NCBI GenBank assembly: GCA_023614405.1
Contig: CM042697.1
Span: 465,850,744-465,914,743, forward strand
Source of the DNA: Avena insularis
Lineage: Eukaryota > Streptophyta > Magnoliopsida > Poales > Poaceae
DNA: 64,000 nucleotides
Reading direction: 5' to 3'
Shown one piece after another: positions 12,901-22,868 of the stretch. Every line of letters starts with the position of its first letter. Position 1 is the first letter of the stretch. A program made the translations under genes and the position numbers. The notes beneath the pieces were generated by a model. The model searched no databases. It worked only from the letters and a program-made list of their open reading frames with translations, and had not been told where the DNA came from.

Positions 12901-13310
12901 AGATTCTACGGAAGAATCGAGGAGATCTGGAAGCTCGACTACTGTGGAGAAAAGGTGCCGATGTTCCGTGTCAGATGGGCAAAGAGCGTCGAAAGAGAAG
13001 ACCGGTATTTCACAACCATGGTTATACCCGAAGCAGCCAAATCCAAGGCCGCCGGTGCAAACGTGGCATGAAAAATGAACCGTGGTACGGCTACCAAAGT
13101 GGACCAATGTTTTTCATTACCGACCCGACAAAGCCTAGCCGTGTTGTCGTGAGGAGAGGAAAAAGAAACATCATCGGAATGGATGGAGTCGCCAACGAGC
13201 AAGACTTCGACCAGTACGGCGATCCAAAGATTGAAGATGACGACGACTACGATGTAGCAACATACATCACAAGAAGAAAAAGGACAACCCTACCCAAAAA
13301 AGGTCATTGA
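9952..13310 (+). pseudogene. CACTA transposase (Tnp2/TNPD type), frameshifted
   Basis: The first open stretch (ATG at 9952, to 11013) encodes a Transpos_assoc-like N-terminus with paired cysteines (PCRRCKLNW), then an Asp/His-rich linker, then the start of the Transposase_21 domain (VRYHVCINDCIIYRGE, CPVCGLSRY). Homology continues in changing frames: the HPSD region near 10900-11000, the DUF4218 region (ERMNGHIKGYVR) near 12310-12345, and a DUF4216 region (FRVRWAKSVEREDRYFTTMV) at 12796-13310. At least five frame changes occur, so as written it cannot make a full transposase. Some breaks fall at CHG sites and could be sequence errors. Confidence 0.8.
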
Positions 13311-13320
13311 CTCAGTCATT

Positions 13321-14548
13321 GACTCAGTCATTGACTTCTGTCTTGTAACCTTTTTGACGAAGGAGTTCATATTGATTAATGGATTCAGATTTGTCGCTGT
13401 CCTAGATATATTCAAATCTAGATAAATTTGAATTTATTAATTTGGATTAGAGAGACTAATAAAAAGAAATTGTGTCTCCAAAATTTCATCCGTCATTGAA
13501 TTTGTGGGGTTGAAAGTATGGTGCGAAAGGATGTTAGATATTGTTTCTCTTCTATGATGTTAATTTGAGAGATACAAGTCCTTTTTAATGATATTATTTT
13601 GGTATTTAAACGCTATCTTTTTTCTTTAATGATGCGGAGGGGCGCATGTTATGGTGGAGCACGCCGGGCCACACCCTCCCGGTCGTGTTGGACTACATCC
13701 CGGGAAACAACCGCATCCGTTGTACCCCTCTCCTCCCCTCCCACCTCATCGTGGCCGCGACAGCTACCCCAGGACGTCGAGAAGGATGGTGTCTCGTATT
13801 CATCGTCGAGATTCTTGTCCATGCCAGCAACTCCCATGCTAGGTCTCTCCTTCCCTCTTTCCCGCTTCAAGGACGATAACAATGCGGTTGGGCTGCGCTT
13901 CGATGGCCTCATCATCCATGAGCGGCGGGCGCCATCGCTGTCAAGCGACAGCCTGTGCCTCGTTAAGAGGAAGCCTTCCACCGGCAGTTTGTCACGGGCG
14001 AGGAGGCCGCCGGAGAGAACGCCGTGCAACAATGCAACAACTGCTGTTCCAGCGCCCGAGGACCCGAAGGAGTTCCCAAGCTAGAGGATGGTCGAACCTG
14101 CCTCCTTCGAGGAGGTGCCGTCTGTGTCCATCGAGTTTGTCTTGGCCTTGTCGAAGGCGATGGCACCTTGCGCCGGAGCTCATCGCGCGTTACCACGCTG
14201 ACAACATTGTCGTCCTCGACGACAACGAGGCCGGGACAACTAGCCACCGAGCAAAAGCGACGGGGACTACTCCAGGATGTACCACTACTTTGGCATGTAG
14301 TTATTTATTTAAGTTTTAAATTTATATTTTTTTGCAAAATTTTACCGATGTATTAATAATCATCAACAGCAGTATAAAAATGACCAAAATTGATAAAATT
14401 ACAAATAGGTCGCCCTACTTGTTAAAAAACCATCGTGTTTAAATGAAAAAACCACACACTACTTGTTAGGCGTGCTGCCGTGTGATGCTGGGCATGCTGC
14501 AGAGAGCCGTTTTCCAATTTATCAAGCTAAAAAAAAAGGGAGACACGA
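13321..14548. other. Unassigned region with a GC-rich block
   Basis: The sequence 13311-13335 repeats TCATTGACTCAG three times. AT-rich DNA follows to about 13620, then a GC-rich block (13625-14270) with overlapping open frames on both strands. Neither strand gives a recognisable domain or convincing codon pattern. It may be a degraded gene fragment or part of a transposon. Confidence 0.35.
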
Positions 14549-14704
14549 GCGTATTTAGTCCCACACACTCACACAGCTGGGTTACGTACGTGGTACGCAT
14601 TGTGCTGTTTAAGTGGTATATAGTGGGCCATGAACAGAAGAAGGGAGCGTGGTGGGCCGAAGGCCACGTCCTCGCCCAGCGATCCGGCTCACGACACACG
14701 GAGG
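14549..14704 (+). repeat. Degenerate promoter copy and diverged upstream flank
   Basis: The stretch 14549-14615 resembles the promoter part of the 213-base unit: TAGTCCCACACAC, then CAGCTGGGTTACG, then GCATTGTGCTGTTTAAG. The part from about 14620 on matches the DNA just upstream of copy 1 (6150-6190) at only about four in five bases. The flanks have therefore drifted while the 213-base core has not. Confidence 0.5.
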
Positions 14705-14917
14705 CGAGCGAGGCCCGCGCGTTTATTCCCACACCGCTGGGTTAAGAACGCCTTGTGCTGCTTAAATACCGGGTTCAACAGCTTAGACTCGCCGATGAAG
14801 CATCAATGCAACTGTTATCAGCAGCCGAGGCAAGAGCTGTCACTACCTACTTGGGCCGGGACTTTCCTGGAGGCCTGTAACCCTAGGTCTCCTCTGGTAG
14901 GGTGCGGGGGGCCAAAA
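14705..14917 (+). ncRNA. Candidate Pol III-type small RNA unit, copy 2
   Basis: Identical to 6198-6410 over all 213 bases. The USE-like motif is at 14726-14736 and the TATA-like motif at 14762-14768. The inferred start is near 14792 and the 8-bp stem is at 14869-14892. Downstream sequence differs from copy 1, but a long T-run (14939-14951) provides a plausible Pol III stop about 145 bases from the inferred start. Alternatives are a duplicated non-coding fragment or part of an uncharacterised transposon. Confidence 0.35.
14726..14768 (+). promoter_or_regulatory. USE-like plus TATA-like promoter, copy 2
   Basis: Same arrangement as copy 1: TTCCCACACCG, a 25-base gap, then TTAAATA. Confidence 0.35.
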
Positions 14918-14938
14918 GTGGGATGTGGCGTCGGTCTC

Positions 14939-14951
14939 TTTTTTTTTTTTT
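14939..14951 (+). terminator. T-run, possible Pol III terminator
   Basis: Thirteen consecutive T residues follow copy 2 of the 213-base unit. Pol III stops at runs of four or more T. The run could equally be a simple poly-T tract. Confidence 0.3.
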
Positions 14952-15465
14952 GACGATTTTGACGGGGCAAGCAAAAATTTGGGATGTCTCAACGCCGCCA
15001 ACCACGAACCCACTCCATTTGGCCACGATATCTACAAAAGGCCATATATCACAAACCATATATAGTAGCTGCGCTTAATCATGTCATACATTCTTGAACA
15101 CAGCCGGATGCTCTTAACACTGCGTCAGCATATAGATCCCAACAGGTATAAACGGCACGATTAAGTGACTAATCTCAACCTTTCACAAAATGTGCTCATG
15201 TCTTGCCGCATAAGTACAACTCTAATGACCATAACATGACTGGGCAGATTACCTATCCAGCAACCAGAGTCTGATGACACCATCTGGTTCTAATCTGAGT
15301 AAAACAAAAATATAAAAGATATAACATCTATTGTGCCTGCTCAAACTTCGTTTTCAGTTTCCACAGGTGGGAAAATCTCAGCAGAGAGGAGAGATAATCT
15401 TTCTTTTTTGACCAAAAGAGGAAACAATCTCCATGGAGGAAAGATGCTTGAGTCTTTGCTTTGCT
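14952..15465. other. 3' flank of CPSF30
   Basis: No other gene is seen. The part next to 15465 should contain the 3' untranslated region of the minus-strand CPSF30 gene. No unambiguous poly(A) signal was assigned. Confidence 0.45.
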
Positions 15466-18400
15466 CTATCGTTTCCTCGACCGCCTAGGCGCCGCTTCCT
15501 CGTCGCTTTCACTGTCGTCGTCTCGGAAGACGCTCCTGCCATACCTGTCCCCAGATTGGGACCTGCTTCCATCTGCTCCGGAATTCCCAGTGTTGTTGTT
15601 GTTGTTGTCATGGCCCCTGCTTCCCTGGTCTGACCCTGTCTCATACCTGTCGCTCCTGTCACCGCCTGGCCTTCTCTGGTCCCGTTTCGCAGGACGGGGA
15701 GGTGGCGGCGGCATGAAGGGAGCCATGCCAATGGGACGGTTTGGCCTCCCAGGCCCGCCCATTCCCATGCCGCCCATGAGCGGTCCTCGGCCAGGGCCCA
15801 TCATCATCTCAAGGCCCATGGGGAATAGGCCACCAGGCTGTGGAGGCCTTCCGGGGAAGACCATGCCAGGCATAGGACCTCTGGGGAAGTCCCCAGGGAA
15901 CCTTGGGCCGCCAAATGGTGGGAAACCGCGTGGCATGCCGAAAGGATCAGGCATGCCAAAGCCGCCGCCGAAACCAAAGCCGTCACCCATCATGTTGGGA
16001 GGGAAGCTACGCGGTCCCATCATTGGCCCGCGTGGCATTGGCATTTGAGGCGGCCACATCATTCCTCTTCCTCTTCCCCTTCCTTGAGATTCCTGGCCAT
16101 TGTTTTCTTCTTCCTCCTCGCTTTCCTCTTCCTCATCTTCTTCATTTTCATCATACAGAACAATATCTTGATTGTCAGTTGCATCGTCAGCACTAACTCC
16201 CTTTGCCTTCTCCTCTTCTCTCTTGGCCTCTGCTGCAACTAGCATAGCCTAAAAAAAAACATTTTCAAATATCAGCCAGTGCACAGTACGTCACCTCAAA
16301 CAATGTAAAATAAAGGGAAATGCAACATGTGATTGCCAAATTGTTCAAACACGCATATCAAAAAGTGGATTAGCCCTTTTAGCAAAGGAGCCAGCCAGCT
16401 TTCACTCACACAATTATTCACTTGTACCGAAAAATATGTGCAAGCAAAAATAGTAGTGATCACCACAAAATAGTTGAGTTGTGCACTGTTACTCCTACAA
16501 TAACTCATACTGTATTCAAACCATACCCCTAACTACAATAACTCATCCTGTATGCAAACCATACCCCTTACAACAACTGAAAAAGAGTGCAACTCGTCGG
16601 TATTAAATTTCAGTTAATTTCAAAAAATGCAAATTTATCCTTTCTGTAAAGAGATATATATGTTGGTGGTACTTTCCAACTTCCAAAATCATCTTGCCAG
16701 CTAAAATCCTATGCGTGCACTCTGCAGATTTTAATATGTGGTTATTGGTTCCTCCATGATTTAAGTATTTAACTGGTAATTAATAGAACACCAGTCTATC
16801 TCCAAGTGCTGAATGAAAATGGTTAGGGTATACACATAGATTTGACAAGAGCAACTGGTTATACATAGTCGTCTAAATCACGTCCAGTGAGCAGTAATCC
16901 TAGCTCAAAACAAAACATTTATATCCTAAAACGGAACATTTGTACTTGTGATCATGTCCACTAGTAAGAAACAAGCAAATGGCAATGCCAACAACATGAC
17001 TAATAGGCAAGAAATGCATGGCCTACCGTAAGTTCGCTGTCTGGCTCCAGATAAAGCAGAGAAGCCAATTGCTCACCAATGAAAGGCTCTAATTCTTGGC
17101 AATCTCGACTGATCTGCAACATTCAAAGGCAAATAAACCAGGGAGGAATATAGGATACTTTGAAACAGCCAAGGCCAACACACATTTGGGACAAGGTGAT
17201 ATGATGTACCTTAACAGGAAGATTGTCATTGTATGGATTGCGAAGATGATGAGTTTTTTGAAATGACAATTCACAAAGCTGCAGTACAGAAACTGTTGTA
17301 AATAGCATATCAAGATGGTAGAAGACAGACTGGGGAAAGGTTAAAAGACATCAAATATTTCCATATCACATGGTGTAGTTCATAACTATATATTGCACTT
17401 GTAAGCTCTAAGGTCCTGAAGAGGACCAACCTACAACAATGGATGATAGCAAAAAAAAAAAACATAGAATGGAGAAGAAAACATGTACCTTCAGCCATTG
17501 TAAAGAGAAGTTCCGGCCATAATGCGCTGTTCCATTAGCAGATTTCCAATTTCCACCACCAATGTAGCCACCAATCCTAGAAGTCATCTTTGCACAACCC
17601 TTCAAAGTAGTATTCTCAATGATGAGTTCATTGATGAAAAAAAAAATACCATAGTCAGCATTTATAGCAGAGACGGAACCTCCATTTTACCTGGAAATTA
17701 CGGGTTCTATTGATTGAGAATATTAAAATAACATTCTCCATGGATTCAAAAGCTTCATTTAGTTTAGCCTCATTACTTCTTTGAGTAGCCCAGATGCCCT
17801 GCTGAACTGATATTTCCAGGTTCTCCCGATTGCAACTCTTAACAATGAAGTACCTGATTTATCAAATTAACCAACCCAAGACTGATTAGAGAACCATTGT
17901 AGTATCAGAAGACACCTCATAATATTAAACAACAAACAGAACTTCTAACAGAAGAAGCATTCTGTTGTGGGTGAGGGAGATGCAAAATACAGGTTAACCC
18001 TTAACCATAACAAAAGATCAGATAATAAATACTGAAATCATTCATCCATAAGATATGTATGAACAACTGAAAATTGACTATGACTCACATCATCAAATAG
18101 TAGAAGGTCAACCCGTCATACTTTTATTCCTGGAGCACAAGAACTCCAAATTCCAAATTAAATCATAGATACAGATTTGGATTTACTCTTGTTAGGTTCA
18201 TAAAACATGTATTTTTAGGTATATTTACTGAATAAAAATATATGGCTTCGCAATTATATAATCTTGCATGAAATGTTGGCTCCTTCAATATTATAACATC
18301 ATCTAAAGATAGAAAAGACTAACTAATAGACAAGACAAATACAAGTTATTCACAGAAAGCATTCAGAATAACTCAAAGTGATATACATTTGAGTCATATG

Positions 18401-19906
18401 TAAAATGTTACATTCCATATGTCAATTATCGTCTGTATTCCATATGACAACAAAGTACACCTTATTATCAAATGTCAGAACATATAACATAATATGTCTG
18501 TTTTATGATATATTCTATGGTATTTAAAACTATGTATATAATTGTTTTCACAGAGTATACTTAAAGCTTTACAAGATTAACTAGAAACTCCACACACACC
18601 TAGATGACCCTTGTGGAAGGGGTGTTGCAGGTCTGGTGGTTTGATTGGACAAGCCACTTGGAACACCTTGAACCTGGTCATTTGTATTTGGCTTCTGCTG
18701 CGGAAGCTGCTGCTTCTGTGGGGGCTGTTGATTCATCGTTTGAGCTTGCTGTGCAGCAGCTGGTTGTGTTCCAGTGGTAGCACTTTCTGTCAGATTTTGG
18801 TTAGGTAAGCCTGAACCTTGTGAAGGTCGAGGCCTCTCCCCCTGCTGATTAAAATTATTGTTCCTGTTCTGATTAAACTTGTTGAAATTAGAAGAGCGCA
18901 TCTGCAAAATCTTTGCGACAACTTCCTCAACAGGAGGTGGTGGTCCAGGTAGCTTGACATGCTTGTAACGGCAATTTGGGCCATTAGGGCAAAATCCCAT
19001 CTTGTACCTGCAAACGGCCATGAGATACACACATCAGATATGACGAATGTCTATACTTGGCCCTTTTTTGCACTTTAACAGTACATGACTACACAAAAAC
19101 AGCTCATTAGCGTCATAGTGCATTTTGCATTAGCACCTTGCATAATACCATGCTCTACAGGCAATACTGTCATTTTCTGTTGCAACAAACTGTCAAGTAC
19201 AATGCATTCCACAATATTATGTCAGTAGGTTCAACCGATGGCAATCAAAATCAAATTCTAGTTGCCAAATATCCCGAAGCTGAATTGAACTATAGGATAA
19301 CAATCGAGGACTGAGACTAATCCAGGGGGTTATGAGCAGAGCAACCCAAGGCCAATATTTCCAAATCACCGAAAGCAATGGGCACTCAACTCAGTAACTC
19401 CCCAAGTTAACAAATCGTAATAGCTAGATTTGACCAAAATTGATCGGCCAGACATCTCCATGAGCTAGAACCAACCCATCAGACTGACAAAATTTAACTG
19501 CTTCCCAATCAAATGCAAAATTAAGCTTGTGGAGTATCCAAGTGAATTGGGGATCTCACATGTTACACTCTTTGACGTCGTCGTACGAGTGCTTGTAGGC
19601 GCAGTCGGCCTCGCGACACTCGCCGAAGTCGCGGAAGAAGCGGCACACCGGCATGCGCGCCTTGTCGAACTGGTGCAGGAACCCACACGCGTCCCCCTTC
19701 ATGCACAGCCCCCGCAGCCAGTGCCGGCACACCGTCTGTCTGTAGCTCCCGCGCCCGCGGCCCCGCCCGTGCCCGCCACCATCAGCGCCGCCGCCTCCGC
19801 CAATAGCGCCGGGGTCCGCCGAAGACGACGCTAGCCCGCCAACCGCCGGGGCCGGGTCAAGGCCGCCCTCGAAGTCGAAGCTGAGGCCGCCGTCGCCGTC
19901 GTCCAT
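15466..19906 (-). CDS. CPSF30: CPSF30, CCCH zinc-finger/YTH-domain 3'-end processing factor
   Basis: This is a subunit of the nuclear cleavage and polyadenylation complex; the long plant form also reads m6A through a YTH domain. Eight exons fit (minus strand): 19906-19560, 19007-18600, 17853-17691, 17599-17489, 17278-17210, 17113-17027 and 16248-15466 by GT-AG rules; these seven coding blocks total 1968 bases (655 codons plus stop). Exon 1 carries two CCCH fingers (CRHWLRGLC..., CRFFRDFGEC...) after a Gly-rich start; the third (YKMGFCPNGPNCRYKH) opens exon 2, followed by a Gln/Asn-rich linker. The YTH domain (YFIVKSCNREN, GIWATQ, IGGGNW) spans exons 3-6. The last exon has an acidic stretch, a Gly/Met/Pro-rich region and an Arg/Ser-rich tail. 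Note that the count of coding exons is seven. Length is close to the rice protein of about 665 residues as remembered. Confidence 0.93.
17854..18599 (-). promoter_or_regulatory. CPSF30 intron 2, likely site of short-isoform formation
   Basis: If this 746-base intron is retained, exon 2 reads on for only five codons (CVWSF) before a stop, giving a protein with the three zinc fingers but no YTH domain. In Arabidopsis the short CPSF30 form arises by polyadenylation within the corresponding intron. The same switch here is inference; the intron is AT-rich, as poly(A) regions are. Confidence 0.4.
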
Positions 19907-20878
19907 GAGGGGAGGTTAGGGTTTGAGCTTTTTTCTCTCAGGTAGAGAGCAGGGTTTCTTCAGAATTTGGCAGCAGAAGTGCTTGAGACTGTTAGATATT
20001 TGATCTTGTAATTCTAAGCCGTCAGATCTTTGTCTAGATTTTTTTAGGTTAATTGCGCATAACCGTACGATTTGCGGCTAGGGTTTCATATCTGCGGCTA
20101 GAAATTTGCGAAACCACAAGGTAGAAATATTTTCCTTTGCCACCCAAATTGCCCGTTTGAGAAGGTTTGGCAGAGAAACTCGCACTTGGGCCCGCTAGTC
20201 AACGTCTATGTGGATGTTGTCACACATGGGCATGTGGCCCACCTTCCATAAGGTCCTCAACTCTGTCTTGTCCCGCTCTCTGCACTTATGCATATTAATA
20301 TTGATCTAGGTGAGATGCTCGTGTTTTGCATCTTTGTCGACCAACGTCATAAGATGTCTTCACATCCCCTCATTCCATGATGCGATGAGCGCCACTATTC
20401 TAAAATCGTTGTCAATCATTGAACAAAGTATTAGGTCAACGATTGTAGGGTATGGTATGACTGTCGTCGTTCGTATTTGCATCTGACGGTGGCTTTAGAG
20501 GTGCCCTCTCCTTCCGGTCGAGTGGATCAAAGTCGTTGGTGGCACAATCGAAGGTGAACCATGAAAACCGCACCGCACATATTGTGAAGTTCTTCGCGTG
20601 CCATAGAATCATGACGTGATTGAGGATCAACTTCGTTTGAGGGTCGTTGATGAGTGTAGTATATCATCATTTCTAGGATTTAATTCTCATGTTCTTGAGT
20701 TTACCTCAGATTGTCCAATTACCCGCTACACTTTAGAATTTGGTCCATATTTTTTTTGTTATGTAAGGTTACTAGGCTTATTTTAACTCTCGCGGACTTG
20801 CCACTGTGACAGGAGATAAAATGGAACTACTTTACTGAAGTTAGGAATGATCTAGATGTTGCTTAGAATGGGTTAATA
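19907..20878. other. CPSF30 5' flank and intergenic DNA
   Basis: The first 60-250 bases upstream of the CPSF30 start probably hold its 5' leader and promoter, but no clear TATA box was identified. The rest shows no gene. Confidence 0.4.
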
Positions 20879-21013
20879 GACATACTCAAAACATATATAG
20901 CTTTGGCTTGAAAAAATGCGGAAATAAACTACCCCCTCTGTTCCAAAACATAAGATTAGACATACTCAAAACATATATCTTTGGCTTGAAAAAATGCGGA
21001 AGTAAACTACTCC
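20879..21013 (+). repeat. Tandem duplication, about 78-base unit
   Basis: The string CATACTCAAAACATATAT followed by CTTTGGCTTGAAAAAATGCG and the start of a CTCCCTC MITE-like end occurs twice, about 78 bases apart. The first copy ends in a truncated Stowaway-like end; the second leads into a complete one at 21010. Confidence 0.75.
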
Positions 21014-21061
21014 CTCCATTTCACAATATAAGAAGTCTTATATTGTGGAATAGAGGTAGTA
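21008..21061. mobile_element. Short Stowaway-type MITE
   Basis: CTCCCTCCATTTCACAATAT at 21010 is matched by its complement TATTGTGGAATAGAGGTAG ending at 21059, with TA on both sides (21008-21009 and 21060-21061). Only about 50 bases long, it is a deletion form of a Stowaway element. Confidence 0.75.
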
Positions 21062-21167
21062 GTTGTTTAATTTATCAAGAACATAACCTATGTATGCTAG
21101 GCTCAACAATGTGCACCACTACTTATGCTAAACAAGATGTAAATAATTATACAAGATAGATAAGTGC

Positions 21168-22840
21168 TGAAGGGTTTCGCAGCATAGTAAATCAAAATTT
21201 TCTACGGAAGCGAACAGAGGGAAAGCCAAGATCTAATCTAGGAGATGCAAACAACGAGAGAGATTGGATTAGATCTTCATACCCTTGAAGATTCAAGCAT
21301 GAGCGTTAAATCGAGCGTGGGTGATGTAGTCGTACTCGCTTCTCCTCCTCGCGATCCGATCCGATCTAGCACCACAAGTGGCGGTGCCTCCGTGAGATGC
21401 ACACGTGCAGCACCTTGACATCTCCTCCTTCCTCGGACCAGCAAGTATGGTGGAGAGATGGATTGGATCTACAGCACGACGGCGTGGTGTATATGGTGGA
21501 GAATTTCACTGCAGGCTTCGCCTACAAAGCAGTTGGGAGGAGAGAGGAAGGCGGCAGGGCTACTAGGGCTTGGAGGAGATGTGTGTGGGGGAGGCGCGCA
21601 GCCCTCTATATATAGAGGGGTGGCGGCCAGCCTAGCCCCTCCTCCAAGCCTATCTCTAGTTTAAACGATTTAAACTCTCCCTTATCTAGAAATTCTATCC
21701 CTAGATTTAAACGAGTTAAATCTATCTAGAATCGGGGGCCCTATGGGGCCTTGTGCCCTGCCCAATGCGCCAGGACACTCCCTCATAGGCCCATGCCCCT
21801 CCCGGAAGGTGGGACCACGTTGGCCCCTTTCCGGAAGGTTCTAGAAGCTTCCGTACAATACCGATTAATCCGGAACAATTCAACTCCAAAACTCAATCGC
21901 CTTATATGAATCTTATTCTCCGGACCATTCCGAACCTCTTGATGTCCCGGATCCCATCCGAGACTCGAACAAAGATTCATAAACCAAGTATCCAATCTAT
22001 CCTAGCGTCGAGACACGTTATGTGTGACCTGGGTTCGAGAATATGCGCACATGATCTTCTATCAATAATCAACAGCGGTGCAGGCACCCATATTGACTCC
22101 CACACATTCATCGATGATCATATCGGATGAACCACGATGCGATTCAATCAATCCCATATATATATTCCCTTCGTCTCGCGATATTTTACTTGCGAGATTC
22201 GATCGTCGGTATCGTCATACCTAGTTCAATCTCGTTCACAAAAAGTACTTTACTCGTTCAATCCGATATCACTTTGTGATTAACTCCTTAACCACATGCT
22301 TGCAAGCGGTGTTGATATCGATTACCGAGTGGGCCCAAGTATATCTCTCCGACTTGGGAGGACAAATCCCATCTCGATACATACAACCCAACAGATACTT
22401 TCCGATCACAGAGACACCTTTATGATCACCCTCTCATAGGATGACGTTTGATGACCTCAAAGCTTTCTTCCGATACCGGGGAGTTGTATTATCTCATGGT
22501 CTAAGGAATACAATATTTGACATAGGAAAAGCTTCATAAAGATGAACACAATGACACGATCTAATTGCTTCGCTTAGTTTGGTCTATCCACCATATCATT
22601 CTCCCAATGATATGATCTCATTATCAATTGACAACTCATGTCTATGGTTAGGAAACCTTAACCATCATTGATCAATGAGCTAGTCCATAGAGGCGTACTA
22701 GGGACACGGTGTTGTTCACAAACCACACAAGTATTAATGTTTCCGCTTAATACAATTCTAGCACGGAATATAAACTTTATCATGAACAAGAATTATAATA
22801 ATAACATCTTTATTATTGCCTCTAGGGCATAATTCCAACA
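21168..22840 (-). repeat. LTR1 (3' LTR of element A)
   Basis: The boundaries are TG...CA on either strand (plus strand TGAAGGGTTTCG to CATAATTCCAACA). It is 1673 bases, somewhat shorter than its sisters because of small deletions, including one near 21300 where about 20 bases present in LTR3 are absent. Confidence 0.85.
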
Positions 22841-22852
22841 GTCTCCCACTTG
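22841..22852 (-). promoter_or_regulatory. Polypurine tract of element A
   Basis: On the minus strand AAGTGGGAGAC directly precedes the 3' LTR start TGTTGG, as expected for the plus-strand primer of reverse transcription. The same tract occurs at 29669-29680 for element B. Confidence 0.75.
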
Positions 22853-22868
22853 CACTAGAGTCAATAAT

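Larger units (their letters stand above)
8850..13320 (+). mobile_element. CACTA (En/Spm) transposon, right end not found
   Basis: The left terminus is CACTACTAGGAAAACGGCTA at 8850, a classic CACTA end. It is followed by subterminal repeats and a coding region for a Tnp2-type transposase. The reciprocal end (a TAGTAGTG-type terminus) was not found between 13310 and 15000, so the right boundary given is only where transposase homology ends. The element is probably truncated or rearranged on the right. CACTA elements move by cut-and-paste and make 3-bp target duplications. Confidence 0.75.
20879..21167 (+). repeat. Left part of a Triticeae repeat split by the copia array
   Basis: Words such as TTGGCTTGA...ATGCGGAA, TAGGCTCAAC and GTGCACCA appear in the same order at 61560-61700, so this is another copy of the long repeat at the window's right end. 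The matching right part resumes at 36509. Confidence 0.65.

Noticed and set aside
13599..14319. GC-rich overlapping frames as a gene
   Set aside because: Frames are open on both strands to similar length and neither gives a recognisable protein.
15433..16196. Plus-strand frames over the CPSF30 last exon
   Set aside because: They are antisense readings of the Gly/Met/Pro-rich tail, which has few stops in any frame.
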